A stretch of DNA of 64,000 nt from Oxalobacteraceae bacterium (GTDB taxonomy: Bacteria > Pseudomonadota > Gammaproteobacteria > Burkholderiales > Burkholderiaceae_D). Shown here piece by piece: positions 8,214 to 17,798 of the stretch. Within the stretch, counting starts at the first letter, position 1. Every line of letters begins with the position of its first letter. The position numbers and the translations under genes were made by a program. The DNA is taken from the NCBI GenBank assembly GCA_023259175.1, contig JAHFQV010000003.1, forward strand, positions 27,560-91,559, written 5' to 3'. The notes beneath the pieces were generated by a model that saw only the letters and a program-made list of their open reading frames with translations, searched no databases and was not told the DNA's origin.

Positions 8214-8579
8214 ATGGCCAAGACAATATTAGCAGTGGATGACTCAGGCTCTTTACGGCAAATGGTCGCATTTAGTTTGAAGGCGGCCGGCTACCAAGTA
8301 ATTGAGGCAGTCGATGGTCAGGATGGTTTGGAGAAAGCCAAATTGCAGGTTGTCGATCTCGTTCTGACTGACCAAAACATGCCACGTATGGACGGCTTAA
8401 CGCTGATCAAGTCTTTACGTGCTTTGGAGTCATATCAAAAGGTGCCTATCCTGATGTTGACGACGGAATCGGGCGACGATATGAAAGTAAAGGGACGTGC
8501 AGCCGGCGCGAACGGATGGCTGGTGAAGCCCTTTGATCCGCAAAAATTGACCGAGGTCGTGAAAAAAGTGATTGGTTGA
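8214..8579 (+). CDS. cheY: Single-domain response regulator, CheY-like
   Basis: A receiver-domain-only protein of 121 residues. The acidic pair Asp9/Asp10, the phosphorylation site Asp53 (LTDQNMPRMDGL), the Thr83/Thr84 switch position and Lys105 (VKPFDP) are all present. The start could be GTG 8211 or ATG 8214; ATG has a GGAG site 5 bases upstream and is preferred. It directly precedes cheA, so it is the likely primary phosphorylation target of that kinase. A second CheY with closer E. coli numbering is at 13998. Confidence 0.88.
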   Translation: MAKTILAVDDSGSLRQMVAFSLKAAGYQVIEAVDGQDGLEKAKLQVVDLVLTDQNMPRMDGLTLIKSLRALESYQKVPILMLTTESGDDMKVKGRAAGANGWLVKPFDPQKLTEVVKKVIG

Positions 8580-8628
8580 GTGATGTGTTTAGCGTTAAGC
8601 CATTTCGCGCAAATTACGGGGTGCAATA

Positions 8629-10662
8629 ATGACGATTGACATGGGTCAGTTCTTTCAGGTTTTTTTTGACGAGGCGGAGGAACTCCTCGCTGAGAAAGAG
8701 AAGTTATTATTGGGTGTGGACATTGCGTCTCCGGATCCGGAAGATTTGAATGCGATTTTTAGAACCGCGCATTCAATAAAGGGCGGCGCGTCAACCTTTG
8801 GCTTACACGATATGTCGGAAGTGACCCACATACTCGAATCACTGTTGGATCAAATTCGTAAAGGTGAAATGACCCTCACTTCGGATCATGTTGATGCTTT
8901 CCTTGCCGCCAAAGATGTCTTGAAAATGCAACTTGATGGACATAGACATGGTGCAAAAGTCGATCTCGATGCCGTGGGTGATGTTCGGATGTTGTTGCAG
9001 TCCTTTGTTAAGGGTGAAATCAAAGCAGAAAATAAGGTCGCGGCGGCGGTGATTCAACAAGAAGAGGCCAGCGAAAAACGCGAGCAATATCAATCTGCGT
9101 TTCGGATTGTTTTCAATCAAATTAAAGAGGCCGATTGGCTCGTTTTAAGTGATGAATTGGCGATGCTAGGGCGAGTAGAAGAGCCGACCGTCGATGGCGA
9201 CAAACGCAGTTTGCTAATCAGTACCAATGGCAGTCAAGACGATATTGTCGCGGTTTGTTCCTTTGTAGTTGATGCCGACAAAATGAGTATTACCAGCGAA
9301 GCAGTTAAACAAACTAGTGCTTCCGATGCCGCTTCGGACGAAGATTTGGGCTATGGCTTTTTTGAGCCTATGGACACGATGTTCACGCCAGCTCCAGCGG
9401 ACGTTTCCGAACACGGCTCGAGTTCAGCAAAGTCGGACGCAGCGGCGGCACAAGCAAAAGCAAGCCCGAAAAAAGATAATGATAAAGCCGCTAATTCTCA
9501 GGAATCTAGCACGATCCGGGTCGGCATCGAGAAAGTCGATCAGATTATCAACCTTATTGGTGAGTTGGTGATTACACAGGCCATGCTCAACCAAAGAACA
9601 CAGGATCTGGACCCCGTTTCAAATGAACGTCTGCTCAGTAGCGTCGCCCACCTCACGCGCAATACCCGTGACTTGCAAGAAGCGGTGATGTCGATACGGA
9701 TGATGCCGATGGAATATGTGTTCTCAAGGTTTCCCCGTATGGTGCGCGATCTCGCCCACAAACTAGGCAAAAAAGTTGAGTTCATTACCCATGGCGCTTC
9801 GACCGAACTAGACAAGGGTTTAATTGAACGAATCGTCGATCCTTTGACCCATCTGGTCAGAAATAGCATTGACCATGGCATAGAAATGCCCGCGGCTAGA
9901 AGTGCTTCGGGCAAGAGTGAAACCGGTAGGCTAACGCTCTCTTCCGTACACCAGGGCGGCAATATTGTAATTGAGGTCAGTGATGATGGCGGTGGATTGC
10001 ATCGCGAAAGAATACTCTCCAAGGCGCGACAAAATGGATTGCCTGTATCGGATGCTATGAGCGACTCGGAGGTCTGGCAATTGATTTTTGCCCCGGGTTT
10101 CTCAACCGCAGAAGTGGTCACCGATGTCTCCGGACGAGGCGTTGGAATGGATGTCGTTAAACGTAACATCGCGCAAATGGGCGGTGTGGTTGATATTCGT
10201 TCTACGCGAGGCTTGGGCACAACCATTACGATTTCCTTGCCGCTGACTTTAGCGATTTTAGATGGCATGTCTGTGAAGGTAGGGCAAGAAATTTATATCT
10301 TGCCGCTGGGTTTTGTCGTCGAATCTTTACAACCGCAATTGGAAGATATTCGTGAGATCAATGGTCGTGGCAGTGTCATCAAAATCCGCCAAGAGTATTT
10401 GCCGCTGATACGTTTATATGAGTCGTTCAATATTGAGCCGACCCACAAAGACCCTTCCGCGGGCATTACGGTGATCGTCGAAGTCGATGGAAAAAAAGCG
10501 GCGCTTTTTGTTGATGAACTCGTTGCGCAACAACAGGTGGTGGTGAAAAACATCGAGTCAAATTATAAGAAAATTCAAGGTATCTCAGGCGCCACTATTT
10601 TAGGCGACGGCGGTGTTTCTTTGATTTTGGATGTGGCGGCCTTAATACGTGCAGTGCGTTGA
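8629..10662 (+). CDS. cheA: Chemotaxis histidine kinase CheA
   Basis: CheA autophosphorylates under control of chemoreceptors and CheW, then passes phosphate to CheY and CheB. The P1 domain has the phospho-accepting His48 (AHSIKGGAS). A variable acidic/Ala-rich linker (about 220-300) includes the P2 region. P3 dimerisation helices carry ARNTRDLQEAV-like sequence and IRMMPMEYVFSRFPR. The P4 ATPase has HLVRNSIDHGIE (N box), SDDGGGL and GRGVGMDVV (G boxes). P5, the CheW-like domain, ends the 677-residue protein. A GGGGTG site precedes ATG 8629. Confidence 0.97.
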   Translation: MTIDMGQFFQVFFDEAEELLAEKEKLLLGVDIASPDPEDLNAIFRTAHSIKGGASTFGLHDMSEVTHILESLLDQIRKGEMTLTSDHVDAFLAAKDVLKMQLDGHRHGAKVDLDAVGDVRMLLQSFVKGEIKAENKVAAAVIQQEEASEKREQYQSAFRIVFNQIKEADWLVLSDELAMLGRVEEPTVDGDKRSLLISTNGSQDDIVAVCSFVVDADKMSITSEAVKQTSASDAASDEDLGYGFFEPMDTMFTPAPADVSEHGSSSAKSDAAAAQAKASPKKDNDKAANSQESSTIRVGIEKVDQIINLIGELVITQAMLNQRTQDLDPVSNERLLSSVAHLTRNTRDLQEAVMSIRMMPMEYVFSRFPRMVRDLAHKLGKKVEFITHGASTELDKGLIERIVDPLTHLVRNSIDHGIEMPAARSASGKSETGRLTLSSVHQGGNIVIEVSDDGGGLHRERILSKARQNGLPVSDAMSDSEVWQLIFAPGFSTAEVVTDVSGRGVGMDVVKRNIAQMGGVVDIRSTRGLGTTITISLPLTLAILDGMSVKVGQEIYILPLGFVVESLQPQLEDIREINGRGSVIKIRQEYLPLIRLYESFNIEPTHKDPSAGITVIVEVDGKKAALFVDELVAQQQVVVKNIESNYKKIQGISGATILGDGGVSLILDVAALIRAVR

Positions 10663-10710
10663 TTTTCGAAATTATTGTGTAGACCCATTTGCAGATGTGA
10701 GGAAACAATC

Positions 10711-11220
10711 ATGATTAAAGGCTCAGAGGGTTCAAAGCTCAGTTCACACTCGGAACAGGCTACCGAATTATCGATGCAAGAGTTTCTCGCATTTACCTTG
10801 GGGAATGAAGAATATGGTATCGATATCCTGAAGGTGCAGGAAATTCGTGGCTATGAAGCCGTTACTCGGATCGCAAATGCCCCCGAATTTTTAAAAGGCG
10901 TGATCAATTTGCGCGGGATTATTGTCCCCATCGTTGATATGCGGATTAAGTTTAATTTGGGCACCCCCACTTACGATCAATTGACCGTCGTGATTATTCT
11001 CAATATCGGAAGTCGGGTGGTGGGGATGGTGGTTGACAGCGTTTCTGATGTGATGACTCTGCTACCCGAACAGATACGACCTGCGCCAGAAATGAATACC
11101 ACGTTCAATAATGATTTTCTGATTGGTTTAGGAACCTTGGAAGAGCGTATGTTGATCTTGGTTGATATTGGGAAAATGATGTCCAGTCCAGAAATGGGGC
11201 TGACTGATAACGAAGAATAA
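10711..11220 (+). CDS. cheW: Chemotaxis coupling protein CheW
   Basis: CheW links chemoreceptors to CheA. The 169-residue protein has the CheW fold signature: [24 protein letters not shown] near the start, then [19 protein letters not shown] and [10 protein letters not shown]. The ORF track start (10675) is upstream; ATG 10711 has a GAGGA ribosome-binding site 7 bases before it and was chosen. It lies 48 bases after cheA and before cheR in one operon. It is the only separate CheW in the window, and no chemoreceptor gene is present. Confidence 0.95.
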   Translation: MIKGSEGSKLSSHSEQATELSMQEFLAFTLGNEEYGIDILKVQEIRGYEAVTRIANAPEFLKGVINLRGIIVPIVDMRIKFNLGTPTYDQLTVVIILNIGSRVVGMVVDSVSDVMTLLPEQIRPAPEMNTTFNNDFLIGLGTLEERMLILVDIGKMMSSPEMGLTDNEE

Positions 11221-11286
11221 GCTAAGTTTGTTCGTAATTTACGCTTACAGCGAGCTGAGCAAAAACTGCGTTTTACGGGAATACTC

Positions 11287-12180
11287 ATGTCAAGAACTGG
11301 CGAAGCAATCGATAGTGGCAAAGAATTCGTTTTTAATTTACGCGATTTTGAGCGCGTGCGCGAAATTATTTATCGTAGAGCGGGAATTTCACTTTCTGAC
11401 AGTAAGCAAGAGATGGTTTACAGCCGCCTAGCGCGGCGCTTGCGGGCAACTGGAATTCAGTCCTTTTCGATCTACCTCGACATGCTCGAACGCGAAATCA
11501 ACAGCCCAGAGTGGGAATCCTTCACCAATGCTTTGACCACAAATCTTACTTCTTTTTTTCGCGAGGAACATCATTTTCCCGTGTTAGCCGAGCACGTTAA
11601 AAAGAAGAGCGGACCCGTAAGAATTTGGTGTTCGGCCAGTTCGACAGGTGAAGAGCCTTATTCGATTGCGATGACGGTGTGCGAAGCTTTCGGAACGCTG
11701 AAACCGAATGTGAAAATCATCGCCACGGATATTGATACCAACGTCCTTGCCACCGCAGCACGCGGCGTTTACAACCTCGATCGTATCGAGAAAATGGCAC
11801 CGGAAAAAGTGAAGAAATTCTTCCTGCGCGGACGTGGTAGCAACGAAGGAACCGCTCGTGTCAGGCCGGAATTGCGTGAGCTGATTAGTTTCGAGCAACT
11901 CAATTTACTCGATGCGCGCTGGGCGATAGAAGGTGACTTTGACGTTATTTTTTGTCGCAATGTGATGATTTATTTTGACAAGCCGACCCAAGCCAATATC
12001 TTGCGAAAATTCGTTCCCTTACTCAAACCCGATGGTCTATTAATTGCTGGTCATTCGGAGAACTTTGTCTATGTTTCAGATGATTTTAAGTTGCAGGGGA
12101 AAACTGTTTACGTGCTGGTGAACAAGAGCGAAAAACATACGGCTCATAAAACGTTTGGGTCAATGAAGGGTGAACTATGA
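11287..12180 (+). CDS. cheR: Chemoreceptor glutamate methyltransferase CheR
   Basis: CheR methylates glutamates on chemoreceptors with SAM, allowing sensory adaptation. An N-terminal helical CheR domain ([26 protein letters not shown]) leads into [16 protein letters not shown] and the SAM-binding [25 protein letters not shown] and [13 protein letters not shown] follow, as in the family. The 297 residues are a normal length. The stop overlaps the cheD start (ATGA), so the two are probably translationally coupled. Confidence 0.96.
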   Translation: MSRTGEAIDSGKEFVFNLRDFERVREIIYRRAGISLSDSKQEMVYSRLARRLRATGIQSFSIYLDMLEREINSPEWESFTNALTTNLTSFFREEHHFPVLAEHVKKKSGPVRIWCSASSTGEEPYSIAMTVCEAFGTLKPNVKIIATDIDTNVLATAARGVYNLDRIEKMAPEKVKKFFLRGRGSNEGTARVRPELRELISFEQLNLLDARWAIEGDFDVIFCRNVMIYFDKPTQANILRKFVPLLKPDGLLIAGHSENFVYVSDDFKLQGKTVYVLVNKSEKHTAHKTFGSMKGEL

Positions 12181-12782
12181 GTTTGAGCGAAGAACATTTT
12201 GCCACCAATATTTATTACGATCGAACTTTCGATTGTGATGCTGCAAAGATTTTGCCTGGCGAATTTTATTACACAGGTAAAGATATGTTGATCGTTACTG
12301 TCTTGGGATCCTGTGTCTCAGCTTGCATACGTGATCGGGTGTCCGGGGTGGGGGGGATGAATCATTTTATGTTGCCCGATGGGGGTGAGAATTCCGATAA
12401 TCCTGTTTCCGCATCCATGCGTTATGGCACCTATGCGATGGAAGTCTTGATTAATGAATTGCTGAAGGCAGGTGCAAGGCGGGAAAATATGGAGGCCAAA
12501 GTATTTGGTGGTGGCAATGTGTTGCGCGGATTTACTGCGATCAATGTAGGGGAACGCAACGCAAAATTTGTCCTTGATTACCTACGTACAGAGCGTATGC
12601 GGGTGATTGCTGAAGATTTGAATGACATCTACCCGCGCAAAGTCTATTTCTTCCCACGCACCGGTAAGGTCTTAGTTAAAAAATTGAAAGTGGAACACAA
12701 CGATACATTAAAAAAACGCGAGCAAGACTACGCCAGCCGACTCAAAAGCGTACCGGTGGGAGGCGATGTCGATTTGTTTTAG
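12177..12782 (+). CDS. cheD: Chemoreceptor glutamine deamidase CheD
   Basis: CheD deamidates specific glutamines on chemoreceptors. The catalytic Cys and His are visible in [11 protein letters not shown] and [10 protein letters not shown], and KVFGGGNVL follows. It is 201 residues long with a lysine-rich C-terminal part. The last five residues, DVDLF, resemble the end of the CheZ-like protein at 7619 (DIELF). It sits in the common betaproteobacterial order cheR-cheD-cheB and overlaps cheR by 4 bases. Confidence 0.95.
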   Translation: MSLSEEHFATNIYYDRTFDCDAAKILPGEFYYTGKDMLIVTVLGSCVSACIRDRVSGVGGMNHFMLPDGGENSDNPVSASMRYGTYAMEVLINELLKAGARRENMEAKVFGGGNVLRGFTAINVGERNAKFVLDYLRTERMRVIAEDLNDIYPRKVYFFPRTGKVLVKKLKVEHNDTLKKREQDYASRLKSVPVGGDVDLF

Positions 12783-12841
12783 TGCTGCTGGCACGAGGTT
12801 CGAAATTCTAGCAAACGCGATGGAATGATTAGGGCGGTCGC

Positions 12842-13918
12842 ATGAAAATTAAAGTTTTGATTATTGATGATTCCGCGCTAATCCGAAGTATTTTGACGGA
12901 GATCGTGCGCACCCAAGCCGATATGGAGGTGGTGGGAGTCGCGCCAGATCCTTTGGTGGCGAGGGAATTGATTAAGCAAACCAATCCTGATGTGTTGACG
13001 CTGGATGTGGAAATGCCAAAAATGGATGGCTTAGATTTTCTCGAAAAGCTCATGCGCTTGCGCCCGATGCCGGTCATCATGGTTTCTTCTTTGACCGAAC
13101 GTGGTTCCGAAATTACGATGCGTGCACTGGAGTTGGGGGCAGTCGATTTTGTCACGAAGCCAAAACTCTCCATTCAAAGTGGAATGCTGGAGTACGCCCA
13201 GGTGATTGCTGAAAAAATTCGCGCCGCCTCGAAAGCGAAATTGAAGGCAAGAGTCAGTAGCGCAGCGATGGCATCAAAACAAACGGCGACCACCTTGCCG
13301 TCCTTGCGTAATCCCCTCATTAGTAGCGAAAAATTGATCATTATCGGCGCTTCGACAGGCGGCACGGAAGCGATTAAGAGTTTTTTGATGCAAATGCCAG
13401 CCGATTGTCCAGGGATTTTGATTACCCAGCACATGCCGGAAGGATTCACGAAATCTTTTGCAAAGCGACTTGATGGTTTGTGCAAAATATCAGTATTAGA
13501 AGCGCAAGGAGGCGAGCGGATTTTGCCTGGATATGCGTACATTGCACCAGGCCATTCACACCTACTTTTGGCCCGTAGCGGCGCTAACTATGTGACCGAA
13601 TTGAGCAATGCTGATCCGGTCAATCGTCATCGGCCTGCAGTGGATGTTTTATTTCGTTCCGCAGCAAAATGTGCAGGTAAAAATGCGGTCGGTGTCATTC
13701 TGACGGGCATGGGCAAAGATGGCGCAGAAGGTATGTTAGAGATGAAAAATTCGGGCGCTTATAACTTTGCGCAAGATGAAGCCAGTTGTGTTGTTTTTGG
13801 GATGCCTAGAGAGGCGATTGCGGCGGGTGCGGTCGATGATATCGTTGCGCTCAATGAAATGCCTGCTAAGGTATTGCAATATCTGGAGGAACAAGGCGGA
13901 CGTGCTTTGCGGGTGTAA
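12842..13918 (+). CDS. cheB: Chemotaxis methylesterase/deamidase response regulator CheB
   Basis: CheB removes methyl groups from chemoreceptors when phosphorylated by CheA. The N-terminal receiver domain has IIDDSALIR and Asp55 ([12 protein letters not shown]). A linker rich in Ala/Lys leads to the methylesterase domain with the catalytic Ser in [12 protein letters not shown], His in [10 protein letters not shown], and Asp in [12 protein letters not shown]. The 358 residues are a normal length. ATG 12842 follows an AGGG site. It completes the adaptation pair with cheR. Confidence 0.97.
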   Translation: MKIKVLIIDDSALIRSILTEIVRTQADMEVVGVAPDPLVARELIKQTNPDVLTLDVEMPKMDGLDFLEKLMRLRPMPVIMVSSLTERGSEITMRALELGAVDFVTKPKLSIQSGMLEYAQVIAEKIRAASKAKLKARVSSAAMASKQTATTLPSLRNPLISSEKLIIIGASTGGTEAIKSFLMQMPADCPGILITQHMPEGFTKSFAKRLDGLCKISVLEAQGGERILPGYAYIAPGHSHLLLARSGANYVTELSNADPVNRHRPAVDVLFRSAAKCAGKNAVGVILTGMGKDGAEGMLEMKNSGAYNFAQDEASCVVFGMPREAIAAGAVDDIVALNEMPAKVLQYLEEQGGRALRV

Positions 13919-13997
13919 ACTGGAGTTGAATTTAGCTTAGCTAGGGTGTAGTTTGGTAACATGATGTTTCATCCTTTCTGAAATCACGGAGTATTTT

Positions 13998-14393
13998 ATG
14001 GCTGATCAAAATTTAAAATTTTTAGTCGTCGATGATTTTTCAACGATGCGGCGTATCGTTAGGAATTTATTGAAAGAACTCGGCTATTCGAATGTGGATG
14101 AGGCGGAAGATGGTGCTCTGGGTTTGGCAAAACTCAAGAGCGGGGATTTTGATTTTGTAATCTCTGATTGGAATATGCCTAACATGGACGGGTTAACCAT
14201 GCTGCAGCATATTCGTGCCGATCCTTCGCTGGCGAAATTGCCTGTGTTGATGGTGACAGCTGAGGCGAAAAAAGAGAATATTATCGCCGCCGCCCAAGCT
14301 GGCGCGAATGGTTATGTGGTTAAACCGTTCACGGCAGCGACACTCGATGAGAAGTTACAGAAAATTTTCGAGAAGCTCGGTAAGCCTGCTTAG
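13998..14393 (+). CDS. cheY: Chemotaxis response regulator CheY
   Basis: Phospho-CheY binds the flagellar switch protein FliM and changes the direction of rotation. All key residues fall at the E. coli positions: Asp12/Asp13, Asp57 ([11 protein letters not shown]), Thr87 (VTAEAKKE), Tyr106 and Lys109 (GYVVKPF). The size is 131 residues. It is 79 bases after cheB and 26 bases before cheZ, the usual cheY-cheZ pair. This is the better candidate for the motor-binding CheY of the two in the window. Confidence 0.96.
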   Translation: MADQNLKFLVVDDFSTMRRIVRNLLKELGYSNVDEAEDGALGLAKLKSGDFDFVISDWNMPNMDGLTMLQHIRADPSLAKLPVLMVTAEAKKENIIAAAQAGANGYVVKPFTAATLDEKLQKIFEKLGKPA

Positions 14394-14419
14394 ACTTTCC
14401 GTTCTTCCTAGGGGGATTT

Positions 14420-15064
14420 ATGGCTGATCAATCGAAAGATCAAAGTCAGAACGACGAGCTACTGATGCGTGTGGGTCACATGACACGCTTGTTACACGAT
14501 AGTTTGCGTGGCTTGGGACTCGATAAATTGCTGGAGCGGGCAGCCGAAGATATTCCTGATGCGCGCGATCGTTTGGATTACGTTGCTAAGATGTCTGAAC
14601 GCGCGGCGCAGAAGGTTTTAAATGCCACCGACGAGGCAATTCCTTTGCAAGAAGCGCTAGATCAGGGTGCTCACCAGTTGATTTCTGAAATGAAAGCTCT
14701 GCTTGACACTAAGAATACCGACGCTGATTTGGATGCGTATCGGACTAAAACCCTGGCAGTAATCGCTTATCTCGAAATGAGTTCACAGCATAGCAAGCTG
14801 ACCAAACAACATTTGCTCGACATTATGATGGCGCAGGATTTTCAGGATTTGACGGGTCAAGTGATCAAGAAAGTGACTGAGTTAGCGCAAAATCTAGAGC
14901 AACAATTAGTCCAGTTGCTGATCGAATACTCTCCAGAGCAAATCAAAAAATCACCCATTCAAGATGGCTTACTCAATGGGCCGCAAATCAATCCTGAGGG
15001 AAAATCAGATATCGTGGCGGATCAGGGTCAGGTCGATGATCTCTTAGATAGCTTAGGCTTTTGA
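14420..15064 (+). CDS. cheZ: CheY-phosphate phosphatase CheZ
   Basis: CheZ dephosphorylates CheY to end the signal. IMMAQDFQDLTGQVIKK contains the catalytic Asp143 and Gln147 at exactly the E. coli numbering. LLNGPQ and the C-terminal QVDDLLDSLGF tail, which docks onto CheY, are present after a flexible linker. The protein is 214 residues and follows cheY by 26 bases behind a GGGGG-type ribosome-binding site. The window encodes a second, shorter protein with the same motif at 7619. Confidence 0.97.
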   Translation: MADQSKDQSQNDELLMRVGHMTRLLHDSLRGLGLDKLLERAAEDIPDARDRLDYVAKMSERAAQKVLNATDEAIPLQEALDQGAHQLISEMKALLDTKNTDADLDAYRTKTLAVIAYLEMSSQHSKLTKQHLLDIMMAQDFQDLTGQVIKKVTELAQNLEQQLVQLLIEYSPEQIKKSPIQDGLLNGPQINPEGKSDIVADQGQVDDLLDSLGF

Positions 15065-15076
15065 TTAGGTGCCGTC

Positions 15077-16291
15077 ATGAGTGCATGCAACTACTTGGCC
15101 AGAGAAGCATTGTTAGACCGGACGCAAAAGGTTTTGGGCTACCATTTTTTTTTGCAGAGTAAGGAAAGAACAGGCGAGGCGAATGCCGAGCATTTAGCGA
15201 CGCTTAGGCAGCTACTCTCTGAGCAATTGCATAGCGAAGAGGGGCAATATCGTTTGGGTGAGAGTCTGGTTTTTTTTGAGATGACACCATCGGCGTTGCA
15301 GTGTGAAAGCCTGAATCGATTTAATCCTGCAAAAACAGTTTTAATTTTTTCGAAATCCGTATGTATTGAGACCGACTTAATTGACGCGATGAAGCAGCTA
15401 CGTTCGCGCGGTTTTGGAATTTGTCTGCGTAACGTCGATTTGAGTACTTTAGATCGTTCTTACTACCCACTCGTCACTCATCTAGAATTGCAATTTGGTG
15501 CGCCCAATTTTCCGGCGCAGGTAAAAGTGCTGACGAGTTTGAAGCAAGCTGAGCTTCAAGTCCTTGCCTGTAATCTGTTGACTTGGCAGGATTTCGATAC
15601 CTGCGCGGCGTTGGGTCTTTCTTGTTTCGCAGGTAAATTGCATCTAAGCCCGCGGGCAAATCAAGCGCAAGCAGGACTCAATACTTCACAAACGACGATT
15701 TTGCAATTGATGGAAATGGTCAGAAAAAATACTGAAGTGGCGAAGCTCGAGGCGGTGTTAAAACGCGATCCGGGCTTGGCCTACAAATTACTGCTTTATA
15801 TCAATTCGCCGGGATTTGGATTGCGCACTGAAGTCCAATCGCTCAAACACGCGGTAACGGTGCTGGGTTTTAGCCCACTTTACCGGTGGTTGACCTTGCT
15901 GTTAGCAACTGCTACTTCGAACGGCTCTTCGCCGATTTTATTGGAGACCGCCATCACGCGGGGGCGATTTGCGGAATTGCTGGGTCAAGCTTTTATGTCT
16001 AAAACAGACGCGGAAAATATTTTCGTGGCCGGCATGTTTTCTTTGCTCGATCGACTCTTGGGTATCTCGATGTCTGACGTACTTGCAAGCATACAATTAC
16101 CGGAAGCAATCGTTGCTGCGCTACTCAAACGAAGCGGCCCATTTGGCCCGTATTTAGCGCTCGCAGAAGCCTGTGAGCTCAATAGTAGTTCTGTCGCTAG
16201 CTTGGCGGAAAAATTGCAAATTGCGCCAGACGATGTCAATAAGGCGCATTGTGCCGCACTTGTCTGGGCGAAAAGCCTAGCTGTCATCTAA
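15077..16291 (+). CDS. EAL-HDOD (YuxH-type) signalling protein, degenerate EAL domain
   Basis: The N-terminus (LAREALLDRTQKVLGYHFFLQ) is the start typical of YuxH-type proteins, a degenerate EAL domain. The EAL motif and most metal ligands needed to hydrolyse c-di-GMP are not recognisable, so it is probably non-catalytic. From about residue 205 an HDOD domain follows (ILQLMEMVRKNTEVAKLEAVLKRDP, then YKLLLYINSPGFG and HAVTVLGF), also without metal-binding residues. Similar proteins (CdgJ of Vibrio) affect motility. It lies 12 bases after cheZ, so it is probably cotranscribed. Its molecular role is unknown. Confidence 0.8.
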   Translation: MSACNYLAREALLDRTQKVLGYHFFLQSKERTGEANAEHLATLRQLLSEQLHSEEGQYRLGESLVFFEMTPSALQCESLNRFNPAKTVLIFSKSVCIETDLIDAMKQLRSRGFGICLRNVDLSTLDRSYYPLVTHLELQFGAPNFPAQVKVLTSLKQAELQVLACNLLTWQDFDTCAALGLSCFAGKLHLSPRANQAQAGLNTSQTTILQLMEMVRKNTEVAKLEAVLKRDPGLAYKLLLYINSPGFGLRTEVQSLKHAVTVLGFSPLYRWLTLLLATATSNGSSPILLETAITRGRFAELLGQAFMSKTDAENIFVAGMFSLLDRLLGISMSDVLASIQLPEAIVAALLKRSGPFGPYLALAEACELNSSSVASLAEKLQIAPDDVNKAHCAALVWAKSLAVI

Positions 16292-16634
16292 GCTTGTCAC
16301 CTAAGGTTTTTTTACCTCTTATCTGCACTTAATGCGGTATTCCACCAGCCTTGCTGGAGAACTTCTATTTCGCCTTTTATTCTTAGTGATGACAAGGGAA
16401 ATGGGGGGTAAATCGCGGCCTATTCCTTCGATGTTTTTTCTCTGCAATAGCGAATAATTGACACTCAGGGCGAAGTGCTGTTTTGAGCGCAATGGTCCGG
16501 GAATTTGGACCCTGAATTTTAATTGATCTTCGACCTGATCGCGCTGCTCAAGCGAGGTATTTCTTCACGTAAGCGACAGTTAATTTTGGGCGTCTTACGG
16601 AATGTAAATCTGAGTTTAATGCATTGAGAAAAAC
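16292..16634. other. 343-bp intergenic region upstream of flhB
   Basis: No gene seen. It contains two short perfect hairpins: CCAGC/GCTGG (16345-16357, 3-base loop) and GGTCC/GGACC (16494-16511, 8-base loop). An alternative TCAGGG/CCCTGA pairing (16465-16470 with 16510-16515) overlaps the second hairpin. A perfect TTGACA hexamer is at 16458-16463, but the -10 position 17 bases away (TTTTGA) is poor, so a promoter here may need an activator such as FlhDC. Confidence 0.5.
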
Positions 16635-17798
16635 ATGGCAGAAGACAGTGGATTAGAACGTACCGAACCGGCTTCCCCGCAGCGCTTGGAAAAAGCGCGC
16701 GAAGAAGGCGATGTGCCGCGCTCTCGTGAACTTTCCACGTGTACGATTTTGTTGGCGGCCGCAGGTGGCTTGATTTTTATTGGCCCTGAACTCGAGCATA
16801 GTCTTGAGAAATTGCTGAAGTCAGGCCTCGCTTTTGAACGCGCGAGTGCTTTTGATTTTTCATTTTTATGGACGCAATTAAGTAGCCAGTTAGGAAGTGT
16901 GCTGTTGGCGTTTTTACCTTTGGCACTGCTATTCTTGTTTGCCGCTTTGACTTCTCCCTTATTGATTGGGGGGTGGCTTTTTAGTCTAAAAGCTTTGCAG
17001 CCACGATTTTCACGCTTGAATTTTTTTGAGGGCGTGCGCAATTTGATCTCCACCCGTTCCGGTGTTGAATTGCTCAAAGCAGTGTTGAAAACGGTTTTGG
17101 TGGGATCGGTCGTGGCGATGGTGATTTCCCTGCAAAAAGACGCACTTTTCGGTCTAGTGCAAGAACCGCTGGAAGCTGCAACAAGTCATTTAGGACATAT
17201 GTTGACGATAGTTTTTTTGTCGGTGGTGGGCGGCTTGGTATTGATTGCCGCCATTGATGCCCCGTATCAAATGTGGGCCTATGCTGAGAAGCTTAAAATG
17301 ACCCATCAGGAAATTGTCCAGGAATCGAAAGAGGCGAACGGCAATCCACAAATTAAAGCAAAAATCCGCGCCCAACAGCGCGAGATGGCGCGTCGGCGCA
17401 TGATGTCGGCGGTACCCAAGGCCGATGTGGTCGTCACAAACCCTAGTCATTATTCCGTTGCCTTGCAATACGCCGATGGTGGCAACGGTGCGCCACGGGT
17501 GGTCGCAAAAGGCGCGGATGCCGTGGCCGCGAAAATCAAGGAAATCGCGAAGGCGCATCGGGTTCCGATTTTAGAAGCCCCTCCCTTAGCGCGCGCCTTG
17601 TTTCGTCATACAGAATTGGGCGATGAAATACCGGAGGCCTTGTATGCAGCAGTGGCCGAAGTATTGGCCTATGTCTTTCAACTGAAGACTTATCAAAAAG
17701 CTGGTGGCCTAATTCCACGTATTCCGCGCGATGTGGCCGTGCCAGCAGGCTACGATACGCTGCCGGCTATACCGGATAGACAGGATGAATTTAGATGA
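16635..17798 (+). CDS. flhB: Flagellar export switch protein FlhB
   Basis: FlhB is an inner-membrane component of the flagellar type III export gate and switches substrate class from hook to filament by self-cleavage. The N-terminus EDSGLERTEPASPQRLEKAREEG is the classic FlhB start. Four membrane helices follow, then the cytoplasmic domain. The cleavage motif reads Asn269-Pro270-Ser271-His272, so it is NPSH rather than the usual NPTH, at the same numbering as the Salmonella protein. The 387 residues are typical. The stop overlaps the flhA start. Confidence 0.96.
   Translation: MAEDSGLERTEPASPQRLEKAREEGDVPRSRELSTCTILLAAAGGLIFIGPELEHSLEKLLKSGLAFERASAFDFSFLWTQLSSQLGSVLLAFLPLALLFLFAALTSPLLIGGWLFSLKALQPRFSRLNFFEGVRNLISTRSGVELLKAVLKTVLVGSVVAMVISLQKDALFGLVQEPLEAATSHLGHMLTIVFLSVVGGLVLIAAIDAPYQMWAYAEKLKMTHQEIVQESKEANGNPQIKAKIRAQQREMARRRMMSAVPKADVVVTNPSHYSVALQYADGGNGAPRVVAKGADAVAAKIKEIAKAHRVPILEAPPLARALFRHTELGDEIPEALYAAVAEVLAYVFQLKTYQKAGGLIPRIPRDVAVPAGYDTLPAIPDRQDEFR

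Noticed and set aside
9540-10268. 242-aa reverse-strand ORF inside cheA
   Set aside because: It is the antisense shadow of the conserved CheA kinase domain, with no ribosome-binding site or family match.
16458-16486. Perfect TTGACA with a weak -10 upstream of flhB as a housekeeping promoter
   Set aside because: The -10 position TTTTGA fits poorly, so it was kept only as a comment in the intergenic entry.
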